Under the pieces are notes generated by a model. That model saw only the letters and a list, made by a program, of their open reading frames with translations. It was not told where the DNA came from and ran no database searches. This document shows positions 9,733-17,747 of a DNA stretch of 64,000 bases, one piece after another (the first letter of the stretch is position 1; the number at the start of each line of letters is the position of its first letter). Made by a program: the position numbers and the translations under genes. Origin of the DNA: Mycolicibacillus trivialis (GTDB lineage: Bacteria; Actinomycetota; Actinomycetes; Mycobacteriales; Mycobacteriaceae); NCBI RefSeq assembly GCF_002102395.1, contig NZ_LQPZ01000017.1, forward strand, positions 186,001 through 250,000, in the 5' to 3' direction.

Positions 9733-10731
9733 ATGCCGCCTACCGTCAACATGGGAATTCCCGGTGCGGCCAGTTCTCTCATCGAACCTCCGACCGGGAA
9801 ACGAGTACTGCTGGCCGAGCCGCGAGGCTACTGCGCGGGCGTCGACCGCGCCGTGGAGACGGTGGAACGGGCGCTGGAAAAACACGGCGCACCGGTCTAC
9901 GTCCGGCACGAAATCGTCCACAACCGCCATGTGGTGGACACCCTGGCCGAAGCCGGGGCGGTGTTCGTCGACGAGACCGACGAGGTCCCCGAAGGCGCCA
10001 TCGTGGTGTTCTCCGCGCACGGCGTGGCACCGACCGTCCGCGAGTCGGCCGCCGAGCGGGAACTGCAGGTCATCGACGCCACCTGCCCGCTGGTGACCAA
10101 GGTGCACAACGAGGCCAAGCGCTTCGCCCGCGACGACTACGACATCCTGCTGATCGGTCACGAGGGTCACGAGGAGGTCATCGGCACCGCCGGTGAGGCC
10201 CCCGACCACGTGCAGCTGGTCGACGGGCCCGACGCGGTGGACTCGGTGGTCGTGCGCGATGTGAACAAGGTGGTGTGGCTGTCGCAGACCACCCTGAGCG
10301 TCGACGAGACCATGGAGACCGTGGACCGGCTGCGCGAGCGGTTCCCGACGCTGCAGGACCCGCCGAGCGACGACATCTGCTACGCGACCCAGAACCGGCA
10401 GACCGCGGTGAAGGCGATGGCGCCGGAGTGCGAGCTGTTCATCGTTGTCGGCTCGAGCAACTCGTCGAACTCGATGCGGCTGGTCGAGGTGGCGTTGGGG
10501 GCGGGCTGCCCGTCGGCGCACCTGGTCGACTACGCTGGTGACATCCAGGAGTCCTGGCTGGAGGGCGTGCAGTCGGTGGGGGTGACCTCCGGCGCCTCGG
10601 TGCCCGAGGTGCTGGTGCGTGGCGTGCTGGAGAAGCTGGCCGAGCACGGCTACGACAGCGTGCAGCCGGTGACCACCGCCAACGAGACCCTGGTGTTCGC
10701 GCTGCCGCGGGAGATCCGCGCGCCGCGGTAG
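9733..10731 (+). CDS. ispH: 4-hydroxy-3-methylbut-2-enyl diphosphate reductase
   Basis: IspH (LytB) performs the last step of the MEP pathway, reducing HMBPP to IPP and DMAPP using a 4Fe-4S cluster. Three cluster Cys are visible: GYCAG near residue 35, [11 protein letters not shown] near 119 and [10 protein letters not shown] near 216. The active-site Glu/Thr region and SSNSSNS substrate loop are also present. The 332-residue start at ATG 9733 is chosen because a -10 element lies 7 nt upstream, suggesting a leaderless mRNA; 9706 and 9751 are alternatives. Confidence 0.95.
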   Translation: MPPTVNMGIPGAASSLIEPPTGKRVLLAEPRGYCAGVDRAVETVERALEKHGAPVYVRHEIVHNRHVVDTLAEAGAVFVDETDEVPEGAIVVFSAHGVAPTVRESAAERELQVIDATCPLVTKVHNEAKRFARDDYDILLIGHEGHEEVIGTAGEAPDHVQLVDGPDAVDSVVVRDVNKVVWLSQTTLSVDETMETVDRLRERFPTLQDPPSDDICYATQNRQTAVKAMAPECELFIVVGSSNSSNSMRLVEVALGAGCPSAHLVDYAGDIQESWLEGVQSVGVTSGASVPEVLVRGVLEKLAEHGYDSVQPVTTANETLVFALPREIRAPR

Positions 10732-10737
10732 TCCCAC

Positions 10738-10774
10738 GGGGCCACGCCGGCCCTGGCCTTGCCGGCCCCCTTTT
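10738..10774 (+). terminator. Candidate intrinsic terminator of ispH
   Basis: A GC-rich inverted repeat (GGGGCC ... GGCCCC, with an inner GGCC/GGCC pairing) directly after the ispH stop is followed by TTTT. Confidence 0.45.
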
Positions 10775-10778
10775 CCCC

Positions 10779-10837
10779 TCGACTCTGCGTTGAGCAGACA
10801 GAAGTGCGAGTAGATCGTTTGGTGGCCGCAGAGTCGA
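10779..10837. repeat. 59-bp element with 11-bp perfect terminal inverted repeats
   Basis: TCGACTCTGCG at 10779-10789 is matched by its exact reverse complement at 10827-10837, with 37 bp between. It lies between the convergent ends of ispH and the DUF6542-like gene. No second copy was seen in the window. Confidence 0.55.
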
Positions 10838-10873
10838 TGCGGCGTGCCGGCCGCACGGCGGCGGCAGGTCCGG

Positions 10874-11884
10874 TCAGATGTCGAATTCCCAGGAGTCGGC
10901 GCCCCGCGGCGACCGCGGTTCGGGCGCGCCGCGGTAGCGGACCCGGGAGACCGGGTGGTGAGTGCCGTTGTCGGCGGTGGTGGGCACCCGTGGCCGTCGC
11001 GGCGGCGCCCATTCCGACGCGGTGGACGACTCGTAGCGGCCGGTACGACGCTCGTAGCCGCCGGTGCGGGGCTCACGCAGCGGGTCGCGGGGCGTTGGGC
11101 GCCGGCGCGGCGGCGGAACAGCCTCGGTGGGGTCGTACTCCCGGCGCGGCCGCGGCCGGCGGGGGCGATCGGTGGTGCGGGCCGCGTCGCGGGTGCGCTG
11201 GCGGCGACGCCGCTCGGGGGTCTCCTCGGCGGGACGGGGCCGACGCCGACGCGCCGGTTGTTCGGCGCCCTCGGGGCGGGGTCGACGCCTGGGCCGCTCG
11301 GTGGGCTCCCGGTCGACGGTGTGGCGACGGATCCGCCGGCCCGTCGACGTCGGTTCGGACCCGCCACCCCAGATCGAGCGCAGCTTCGCCGCGATGACGG
11401 CCAGCGGGCTCTCGGTCGGGGTCTCCTCGACCTCGGCGGCCGCAGCGGGGGAGGCCAACCCCAGCAGCCAGCGGATGACGCCGATCAGCAGCACCAGCGC
11501 CGAGGTGAACAGCATCAGCGGGAACCGCTCGATGAGCGGGTAGCCGCAGTTGATCAGCAGGTTGCGCAGCCCGCCGTAGCTGGATCCGTGGAACAGGAAA
11601 TAGGCGCCCGGCACGGCGCCGAAGAGGATCAGTGGCGGTTGGATGACGGCGGTGAACACCCCCGACTGGCGCACCGCGAGGACGGCGCCGACACAGCCGA
11701 GGACGTAGAAGGTGGCGAAGACACCGGTCAGTTCCTTGGTGCCGGTGGTGGCGTCGAATCCGAAGCCGATCAGCGTCATCGTCACGGCCACGAGCACCGC
11801 TGCCCACCACGGAACCCCGGCGACACCGGGGTGGATGGAACGGTGATCGGCGGGCACCGCCCACCGGGCACGCTGTGCTGACAC
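10874..11884 (-). CDS. DUF6542-like membrane protein with Arg/Pro-rich tail
   Basis: The 336-residue protein starts at GTG 11884. Residues about 20-150 contain four hydrophobic helices (VPWWAAVLVAVTMTLIG, FATFYVLGCVGAVLAV, PLILFGAVPGAYFLF, LMLFTSALVLLIGVIRWLL). The remaining half is highly basic and Pro-rich with many RRRP repeats, likely cytoplasmic and disordered. Its function is unknown. It is divergent from ychF, like Rv1111c beside Rv1112 (from memory). In-frame starts at 11923 and 11956 would also precede the membrane part, so the exact N-terminus is uncertain. Confidence 0.75.
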   Translation of the reverse strand: MSAQRARWAVPADHRSIHPGVAGVPWWAAVLVAVTMTLIGFGFDATTGTKELTGVFATFYVLGCVGAVLAVRQSGVFTAVIQPPLILFGAVPGAYFLFHGSSYGGLRNLLINCGYPLIERFPLMLFTSALVLLIGVIRWLLGLASPAAAAEVEETPTESPLAVIAAKLRSIWGGGSEPTSTGRRIRRHTVDREPTERPRRRPRPEGAEQPARRRRPRPAEETPERRRRQRTRDAARTTDRPRRPRPRREYDPTEAVPPPRRRPTPRDPLREPRTGGYERRTGRYESSTASEWAPPRRPRVPTTADNGTHHPVSRVRYRGAPEPRSPRGADSWEFDI

Positions 11885-11988
11885 AGGTAGACCGTACCGG
11901 CTGAGCGGTCGGTGACGCCGCATCGAGGCCCTCAGGTGTGGCGAACGCCCCAGCATCCCGGCGTCGTCGCCCACCGGCGTCGGCCCGA

Positions 11989-11994
11989 TAGACT
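11989..11994 (+). promoter_or_regulatory. Candidate -10 element for ychF
   Basis: TAGACT (TANNNT) ends 9 nt before the GTG start at 12004, consistent with a leaderless or near-leaderless transcript; no ribosome site is visible. Confidence 0.4.
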
Positions 11995-12003
11995 CTGGTC
12001 CCT

Positions 12004-13077
12004 GTGAGCTTGAGCCTGGGGATCGTGGGACTGCCCAACGTGGGCAAGTCGACATTGTTCAATGCCCTGACCCGCAACGACGTACTGGCCGCGAACTACC
12101 CGTTCGCCACCATCGAACCCAACGAGGGTGTGGTGCCGCTGCCTGATCCCCGGCTGGCGACGCTGGCGGAGATCTTCGGCTCCGAACGGATCCTGCCCGC
12201 GCCGGTGACGTTCGTCGACATCGCCGGCATCGTCAAAGGCGCCTCGGAGGGGGCGGGACTGGGCAACAAGTTCCTGGCCAACATCCGCGAGTGCGACGCG
12301 ATCTGCCAGGTGGTGCGGGTGTTCTCCGACGACGACGTCACCCACGTCGACGGCAAGGTCGACCCGAAGGCCGACATCGAGGTCATCGCCACCGAGCTGA
12401 TCCTCGCCGACCTGCAGACCCTCGAACGGGCGCTGGGCCGGTTGGAGAAGGAGGCCCGCACCCATAAGGACCGGCGCCCGGTCTATGAGGCGGCGCTGGC
12501 CGCCCAGGAGGTGCTCGACGGCGGTACGACGCTGTTCGCCGCCGGGATCGACACTTCCTTGCTGCGGGAGCTGAACCTGCTGACGAGCAAGCCGTTCCTG
12601 TACGTGTTCAACGCCGACGAGGCGGTGCTGACCGACGAGGCGCGGGTCGCCGAGCTGCGTGAACTGGTCGCCCCGGCCGACGCGGTCTTCCTCGACGCCA
12701 AGATCGAGGCCGAGCTCGTCGAGCTCGACGACGAGTCGGCGATGGAGCTGCTGGAGTCGATCGGGCAGGCCGAGCGAGGCCTGGATGCGTTGGCGCGCGC
12801 GGGGTTCCACACGCTGCGGTTGCAGACCTTCCTGACCGCAGGGCCGAAAGAGGCGCGGGCCTGGACCATCCGGCAGGGCGACACCGCCCCGAAGGCCGCC
12901 GGGGTCATCCACACCGATTTCGAGAAGGGCTTCATCAAAGCCGAGACCGTCTCCTTCGACGATCTGGTCGAGGCCGGGTCGATGGCCGCGGCCAAGGCTG
13001 CCGGCAAGGTGCGGATGGAGGGCAAGGATTACGTCATGGCCGACGGGGACGTGGTGGAGTTCCGGTTCAACGTCTAA
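12004..13077 (+). CDS. ychF: Redox-regulated ATPase YchF (OBG family)
   Basis: YchF is a universally conserved OBG-family P-loop protein that prefers ATP and binds ribosomes. The 357-residue product has the Walker [10 protein letters not shown] (residues 8-16), switch region [29 protein letters not shown] (Walker B and G3), a coiled-coil insert, and a C-terminal TGS domain ([18 protein letters not shown] onward). The usual G4 NKxD is replaced by NADE near residue 199, the hallmark of ATP preference. The start is GTG. Confidence 0.97.
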   Translation: MSLSLGIVGLPNVGKSTLFNALTRNDVLAANYPFATIEPNEGVVPLPDPRLATLAEIFGSERILPAPVTFVDIAGIVKGASEGAGLGNKFLANIRECDAICQVVRVFSDDDVTHVDGKVDPKADIEVIATELILADLQTLERALGRLEKEARTHKDRRPVYEAALAAQEVLDGGTTLFAAGIDTSLLRELNLLTSKPFLYVFNADEAVLTDEARVAELRELVAPADAVFLDAKIEAELVELDDESAMELLESIGQAERGLDALARAGFHTLRLQTFLTAGPKEARAWTIRQGDTAPKAAGVIHTDFEKGFIKAETVSFDDLVEAGSMAAAKAAGKVRMEGKDYVMADGDVVEFRFNV

Positions 13078-13185
13078 GCGTGCGTTGGCGGCGGCGCGCA
13101 AGCTCGGCGTACCACCGGTGGTGGCATGGGAGGAGGGCGCGACGACCCCGACGATCGCCGCAGTCGCCGTGCACGCCTGGTCATC

Positions 13186-13259
13186 CCTGAAATCGACACG
13201 ATGACGGTGCAAAAGACCGATTTTTGGCTCTCTGTGCCTGCTGACGTGTCGATTTCAGG
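13186..13259 (+). repeat. 74-bp palindromic element, copy 1
   Basis: Perfect 15-bp terminal inverted repeats, CCTGAAATCGACACG and CGTGTCGATTTCAGG, bound a 44-bp core. The reverse complement of 42588-42661 is the same length and matches at 65 of 74 positions, including GATTTTTGGCTCTCTGTGC in the core. The size and ends suggest a non-autonomous mobile element (MITE or REP-like). Confidence 0.85.
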
Positions 13260-13391
13260 CGTTATCGCCCGCGATCGGGCGGAAGGTTCTCCGCCAAGCG
13301 TGGCGGATTCAGGGTGGTCTATGAAATTCACGACGACAAAGTCGTGGTTCGGGTCATCGACGTCCGTCACCGGCGAGACGTCTGTCGGTGA
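13260..13391 (+). pseudogene. Remnant of a RelE/ParE-family toxin (C-terminal part)
   Basis: A single frame of 43 codons ending at TGA 13389-13391 reads ...FSAKRGGFRVVYEIHDDK, then VVVRVIDVRHRRDVCR. This is the typical C-terminal half of a RelE-type mRNA interferase (WSARRGxYRVVYEI...VxHRxDVYR). The N-terminal half is missing, the usual Trp of WSARRG is Phe and the usual Tyr of DVYR is Cys. There is no start codon or antitoxin. It directly abuts the right end of the 74-bp element. Confidence 0.7.
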
Positions 13392-13481
13392 CGCCATTCG
13401 GTGGAGGTCCGGTCCAACGGGTGAACGCGCATCGGTTCACGCGGTCAGCGGTCCGGTCGAGGTCCGTGTCCTATCCAGGTC

Positions 13482-13892
13482 CTAGTTGATGATCTCGTCG
13501 CGCTCGTCCGCCCGCAACGCGGCCAGCCGGTCTCGCCACTCCTGGAGGGCTGTGGGAGACAATCGCGGCCAGTCGTCGACTTCTGCGATGACCCGGAGGG
13601 GTTCTTTGCTGCGGTAGGAGCGGGTCGGATTGCCGGGGAACTTCTTGTCGGTGACGTTCGGATCGTTCTCGAACGCGCCGGTCGGTTCGACCAGGTACAC
13701 CCGTGGGGCACCGGGCCCGGCCGCGAGCTCGGCAGCCAGTCCCGCGCCGTCACGCAGGGCGGTGAAGTAGATGTGGTTCATGGTGATTTCGGGCCGGTAG
13801 TTGGAACGAAAGCCCGCAGAGAGTAGCTCTCCGACCGCCAGGTCCGCCTTCGTGCCGTGGTAGAACGGCCCGTCGTCAAGCACCGGCTCCAT
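13482..13892 (-). CDS. arr: NAD(+)--rifampin ADP-ribosyltransferase
   Basis: Arr inactivates rifampin by transferring ADP-ribose from NAD to the ansa-chain hydroxyl. The 136-residue product matches the family length. The motifs are FYHGTKADLAVGELL (His about 12, NAD binding), the conserved SNYRPEI with Tyr, HIYFTA, YLVEPTGAFENDPNVTDKKFPGNPTRSYRS and the catalytic acidic region near PLRV. Chromosomal arr genes are known in M. smegmatis and other environmental mycobacteria. It stands alone beside the accessory scar; third-position GC looks slightly lower than in its neighbours. Confidence 0.95.
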   Translation of the reverse strand: MEPVLDDGPFYHGTKADLAVGELLSAGFRSNYRPEITMNHIYFTALRDGAGLAAELAAGPGAPRVYLVEPTGAFENDPNVTDKKFPGNPTRSYRSKEPLRVIAEVDDWPRLSPTALQEWRDRLAALRADERDEIIN

Positions 13893-13996
13893 CGCATCAG
13901 GCTATCGGGAGCACCCCCCGTCACTTCCGGAAACGGATCGCGAGGTGTGTCCCGGCCGTGACCGCAACGTGACAGCCATCCCGCACCCTCGTGGAC

Positions 13997-14293
13997 ATGG
14001 CGGCGGTCGAAGCGATCTATCTCGTGGCGGCCGTGCTGTGGATTCTGGTGGTTTCCGCCGCGGCGATCGTCGGATGCCGCGTTGCGCTCACCGTGCGCAG
14101 AAAGCGCAGCCGGGTGCGGCGGTGGGCGACGGCGGTGCGTGCGCCGATCGATATCGTCATCTCGTTGCGCGGCGGGGCGCGGACCGCGCCTTCTCGGACC
14201 CCCGCCGGCATCGCATTGCAACTGCAGCGGCTGGCCCGCCGGCGGCCGCCGGCCCGGTGGGCGGCGCTGCCCGCCGGGGCCAAACGGCGGTGA
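13997..14293 (+). CDS. Small single-pass membrane protein of unknown function
   Basis: About 98 residues with one N-terminal hydrophobic helix (AIYLVAAVLWILVVSAAAIVGCRVAL) followed by an Arg-rich, positively charged tail that should lie in the cytoplasm. No family is recognised. A GTG at 13991 is an alternative start two codons earlier. It ends 16 bp before the hydrolase gene on the same strand and may be co-transcribed with it. Confidence 0.55.
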   Translation: MAAVEAIYLVAAVLWILVVSAAAIVGCRVALTVRRKRSRVRRWATAVRAPIDIVISLRGGARTAPSRTPAGIALQLQRLARRRPPARWAALPAGAKRR

Positions 14294-14309
14294 GGAGCGA
14301 GAGACCCGG

Positions 14310-14990
14310 ATGAGCGAGTACACCGGGCCGCATTGGGACACCGCGGCGCTGCTGGTGATCGATCTGCAGCGTGACTTCCTCGACGACGGTGTGGCGCCGA
14401 TCCCGGGCACCACCGCGGTGGTGCCTGCCGTTGCGGCGCTGGCCGCGGCGTTTCGCGCGGCGCACCGGCCGATCGCGCATATCGTCCGGCTGTACGAACC
14501 CGGTGGCTCGGATGTCGACCTGCCCCGCCGGGGCGCGATCGAAGCCGGTGCACGGATCGCCGCACCCGGCTCAGCCGGTGCGGAGATCGCCGCGGGCGTC
14601 GCACCACCGGCGACCCGGCTGGATCCCGCCGCACTGCTTGACGGGAAAGCGCAACCTGTCGGTGAGCGGGAAGTGGTGGTCTTCAAGCCCCGCTGGAGCG
14701 CGTTCCACCGCACCGGGCTGGCCGACTGGCTGGCGCAGCAGGACTGCGACACGGTCGTCGTCGCCGGCTGCAACCTCCCGAACTGCCCGCGTGCCACCCT
14801 GTTCGACGCCAGCGAGCGTGACCTGCGCGCGGTGCTGGTCACCGACGCGGTGTCGCAGACCAGCCCCGAACGGCTCGCCGACCTCGCCGGCATCGGCGTC
14901 GCACTGCTCACCGTGGCGGAGGTGACGCGCGCGTTCGCCGGCACTCACCCGCCGGGCGCCGGGCCCGGCGTGCAGACCGTGGATCACTGA
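14310..14990 (+). CDS. Isochorismatase-like cysteine hydrolase
   Basis: The 226-residue protein belongs to the isochorismatase superfamily (nicotinamidase, carbamoylsarcosine amidase and relatives). The catalytic triad is visible: Asp in VIDLQRDFLDD (about residue 17), Lys in VVFKPRWSAF (about 127) and Cys in VVVAGCNLPNCPRATLFDASERD (about 152). The exact substrate is not deducible; N-carbamoyl or amide hydrolysis is typical of the family. The ATG follows a GAGGAG-rich stretch. The OsmC gene follows 37 bp later. Confidence 0.88.
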   Translation: MSEYTGPHWDTAALLVIDLQRDFLDDGVAPIPGTTAVVPAVAALAAAFRAAHRPIAHIVRLYEPGGSDVDLPRRGAIEAGARIAAPGSAGAEIAAGVAPPATRLDPAALLDGKAQPVGEREVVVFKPRWSAFHRTGLADWLAQQDCDTVVVAGCNLPNCPRATLFDASERDLRAVLVTDAVSQTSPERLADLAGIGVALLTVAEVTRAFAGTHPPGAGPGVQTVDH

Positions 14991-15027
14991 ATTACGCTTC
15001 GCCGAACGATTAAGGGAAGGTAGTTCC

Positions 15028-15540
15028 GTGACCACCTCAACGAGCCATATCGCTGAACTGATCGCCGGGACCGAGGCGGCGGTGACCGCCGACCCGGCCA
15101 ACGCCCAGACGGTGTTCAAAGCCGAGGCGATCGCCCACGACGCGGTCGCCAGCACTGTCACCCTGGGCAAGTACCGCATCGAGGTCGACGAGCCGCCGGC
15201 GCTGGGCGGGCAGAACACCGCCCCCAACCCGGTCGAGTACTACCTGGCCTCCCTGCTGTCCTGCCAGGTGGTCACCTGGCGGTTCTGGGCGGAGAAGCTC
15301 GGCATCGCGGTCGAGGACATCTCCGCCCGCGCCGAGGGCGACCTCGATGTGCGCGGCTTCTTCGGGTTCGACGACGCGGTCCGCGCCGGGTTCAACGAGG
15401 TCCGCGTGGTCGTGACGGTGAGCGGACCGGAGACCCCCGAGCGTTACCGGGAACTGCACGAGGCCGTCGAGGCGCACTGCCCGGTGCTGGACCTGACCCG
15501 CAACCCGACCACGGTTCGCACCACGCTGGAAACCCGCTAG
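15028..15540 (+). CDS. OsmC family protein
   Basis: The 170-residue protein begins with GTG after GGGAAGG. It contains the OsmC/Ohr fold with PVEYYLASLLSCQVVTWRF (first conserved Cys) and EAHCPVLDLTRNPTTVRT (second Cys), the pair that reduces organic hydroperoxides in this family. It probably protects against organic peroxides, or acts as a thiol hydrolase-like relative. Its stop overlaps the stop of the convergent LysR gene by 4 bp. Confidence 0.9.
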   Translation: MTTSTSHIAELIAGTEAAVTADPANAQTVFKAEAIAHDAVASTVTLGKYRIEVDEPPALGGQNTAPNPVEYYLASLLSCQVVTWRFWAEKLGIAVEDISARAEGDLDVRGFFGFDDAVRAGFNEVRVVVTVSGPETPERYRELHEAVEAHCPVLDLTRNPTTVRTTLETR

Positions 15541-16430
15541 CCGGCCCCTCCCGGCAGCAGCGACAGAAACGCCCGGGCCGCCGGGTTGGTGGGAGTCGCG
15601 GTCCGGCCGGCCAGCGCCAGGCGCCGCGTCGGCGGCTCGCCGCCCGCCGCGACCGGGGCCAGCCGCGCCACCGGCAACCCGCTGAGCCGGGCCACCGGTT
15701 CGGGGACGACGGCCACCCCCAGCCCGTGCCGGACCAGGCTGAGTGCCTGATCCATCTGGCTGGTGCGAAACGCGATCCGGCAGGTCACCGCGGCCTCGGC
15801 GAACAGCGCCTCGACCGCGGTCTGCAACCCCAGGCCGGCCTGGAACTCCACGAACGGTTGATCGGCCAACTCCGGTAGGGCCACCGCGGCCCGCCGGGCC
15901 AGCGGGTGCTCATCGCCGACGACCAGCACCAGGTCTTCCGGGTAGTCGCGCAAGGCCACCAGCCGGGCCGGCAGCGGGGTGGCATCCAGGGCCACGAACG
16001 CCAGGTCAAGATCGCCGTCGTCGAGCGCGGCCAGCAGGTCCAGGGTCGGCGCCTCGCGCAGCAGCACCTGCACGCCGGGATGGCGGGCGTGCAGCCGCGC
16101 GATGGTGGCCGGCAGATCCACCGCGGTGAAGGTCTGCACCACCCCCAGCGCCAGTTGCCCGGCGTCGGTGTCGCGGACGGCGGCCACCGCGGCCTCGGCG
16201 GCCTCGACCGCCCGCACCACCCGGCGGGCATGCTCGAGCAGCACGCGCCCCGCCGCGGTCAGCACGACCGAGCGGGTGGTCCGCTCGAAGACCGTCACCC
16301 CCAACTCGCCCTCCAGGGTGCGCACCGAGGCGCTCAGGCCCGATTGGGAGATGTGCAACTCGGCGGCGGCGTGGGTGAAGTGGCCGGTTTCGGCGACCGC
16401 GAGGAAGTGCTGCAGCTGCCTGACCTCCAT
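15537..16430 (-). CDS. LysR family transcriptional regulator
   Basis: The 297-residue protein has the N-terminal winged helix-turn-helix (MEVRQLQHFLAVAETGHFTHAAAELHISQSGLS) and a periplasmic-binding-like effector domain. It is divergent from the MFS transporter gene with 66 bp between starts, the classic arrangement of a LysR regulator and its target. The effector is unknown. Confidence 0.95.
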   Translation of the reverse strand: MEVRQLQHFLAVAETGHFTHAAAELHISQSGLSASVRTLEGELGVTVFERTTRSVVLTAAGRVLLEHARRVVRAVEAAEAAVAAVRDTDAGQLALGVVQTFTAVDLPATIARLHARHPGVQVLLREAPTLDLLAALDDGDLDLAFVALDATPLPARLVALRDYPEDLVLVVGDEHPLARRAAVALPELADQPFVEFQAGLGLQTAVEALFAEAAVTCRIAFRTSQMDQALSLVRHGLGVAVVPEPVARLSGLPVARLAPVAAGGEPPTRRLALAGRTATPTNPAARAFLSLLPGGAG

Positions 16431-16453
16431 AAACTAATCATAGTTCTTAAATC

Positions 16454-16479
16454 AACAAGATTGAGTTGTTTTACAACAA
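16454..16479. promoter_or_regulatory. Candidate operator between the LysR and MFS genes
   Basis: AT-rich pentamers alternate as AACAA (16454-16458), TTGTT (16466-16470) and AACAA (16475-16479), forming two overlapping inverted repeats in the 66-bp divergent promoter region. This is a plausible LysR binding site. Confidence 0.45.
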
Positions 16480-16496
16480 AGTCAGGCGCGGGGAGC

Positions 16497-17747
16497 ATGG
16501 AGCGCATGCCGCAGACCACCGCCGCCCCCCGCATGGACCGCCGCCTGGTCCTGGTCATGGCGATCACCTCCGGGCTGGTGGTGGCCAACAGTTACTACGC
16601 CCAACCCCTGGTCGGCACCATCGCCGACCACTTCGGCGCGTCGACCACCAGCGTCGGGCTGATCGTCACCGCCAGCCAGGTCGGCTACGCCATCGGGCTG
16701 GCACTGCTGGTCCCACTCGGGGACCTGATGGAGCGACGCCGGTTGCTGACCGTGATGCTCGTCGCCACCGCCGGCTGCCTGCTGGCCATGGCCTTCGCCC
16801 CGAACTGGCCGGTGCTCGCGGCCGCCGCGATCCTGGTGGGCCTCGGCTCGGTGGTCGGTCAGGTGCTGGTCCCGTTCGCCGCGACCCTGGCCTACGAGGA
16901 GGAGCGCGGCCGGGTCATCGGCAGCGTCATGACCGGACTGCTGCTGGGCATCCTGCTGTCCCGGGTGGTCGCCGGCCTGATCGCCGGCGCCGCCGGCTGG
17001 CGCGCGGTGTTCGTCGTCGCCGCGGTACTCATGGTGGTCGCCTGCGCCCTCGTGCGCACGCTGCCGGTGCGCGCCCCCGAGGTGCGGATGAGCTACGGCA
17101 CACTGCTCGCCTCGGTCATCGAGATCGTCCGCGAGGAACCGGTGCTGCGACTGCGGATGTGGTACGGCATGCTCACCTACGCCTGCTTCGGAGTGTTCTG
17201 GACCAGCGTCGGCTTCATCCTCGCCGGCGGCAACTACCACTGGTCGGACACCAAGATCGGGCTGTTCACCCTGTTCGGCGTCGCCGGCGCAGTGGCCGCC
17301 AAATTCGCCGGCGCGCTGGCCGACCGCGGCTACGCGCAGGTGCAGACCGGGGCGTTCGTGGCGCTGACCGCGCTGAGCTTCCTGCTGCTGTGGATCGGCG
17401 AAGCCCAGGTGGTCGCGCTGGCGGTCGGGGTGGCGCTGCTGGACCTGGGCATCCAGGGCACCCACATCACCAACCAGAGCATCTTCTACCCGCTACGCCC
17501 GGAAGCCCGCAGCCGGCTCAACACCGCCTACATGACCAGCTACTTCGCCGCCGGCTCGGTGGGCAGTGTGCTCTCCGCGGTGATCTACGGCGCCTACGGC
17601 TGGGGTGCGGTGTGCCTGCTCGGCGCGGCTTTCCCGGTGATCGGCACCGGGATCTGGCTGGTGGAGATGGCGCGTCGGTCGGCGCCGTCCGCCGCTGCCA
17701 CCGCCGATCAGCGGGCCAGCACCTCGATCTCACTGCCGAGCCGGTAA
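16497..17747 (+). CDS. MFS transporter
   Basis: A 416-residue, 12-helix major facilitator protein. It has the family loop LVPLGDLMERRRLL between helices 2 and 3 and the matching FAGALADRG loop in the second half. The sequence resembles drug or sugar-type MFS exporters with the motif NSYYAQPLVGTIADHFG near the start. The ligand is unknown; control by the divergent LysR regulator is likely. ATG 16506 is an alternative start. Its end overlaps the convergent downstream gene by 40 bp. Confidence 0.92.
   Translation: MERMPQTTAAPRMDRRLVLVMAITSGLVVANSYYAQPLVGTIADHFGASTTSVGLIVTASQVGYAIGLALLVPLGDLMERRRLLTVMLVATAGCLLAMAFAPNWPVLAAAAILVGLGSVVGQVLVPFAATLAYEEERGRVIGSVMTGLLLGILLSRVVAGLIAGAAGWRAVFVVAAVLMVVACALVRTLPVRAPEVRMSYGTLLASVIEIVREEPVLRLRMWYGMLTYACFGVFWTSVGFILAGGNYHWSDTKIGLFTLFGVAGAVAAKFAGALADRGYAQVQTGAFVALTALSFLLLWIGEAQVVALAVGVALLDLGIQGTHITNQSIFYPLRPEARSRLNTAYMTSYFAAGSVGSVLSAVIYGAYGWGAVCLLGAAFPVIGTGIWLVEMARRSAPSAAATADQRASTSISLPSR

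Larger units (their letters stand above)
13078..13481. other. Accessory scar between ychF and arr
   Basis: This 404-bp gap has no intact gene. From 13079 a coding-like frame (LAAARKLGVPPVVAWEEG...) with high GC at third positions runs until it is cut at 13186 by the 74-bp inverted-repeat element; I do not recognise it. A RelE-like C-terminus follows the element. Nothing recognisable lies in 13392-13481. Confidence 0.6.

Noticed and set aside
13079..13205. Small gene between ychF and the 74-bp element
   Set aside because: The frame looks coding but has no clear start, no recognisable family, and ends inside the element; it was treated as a remnant.
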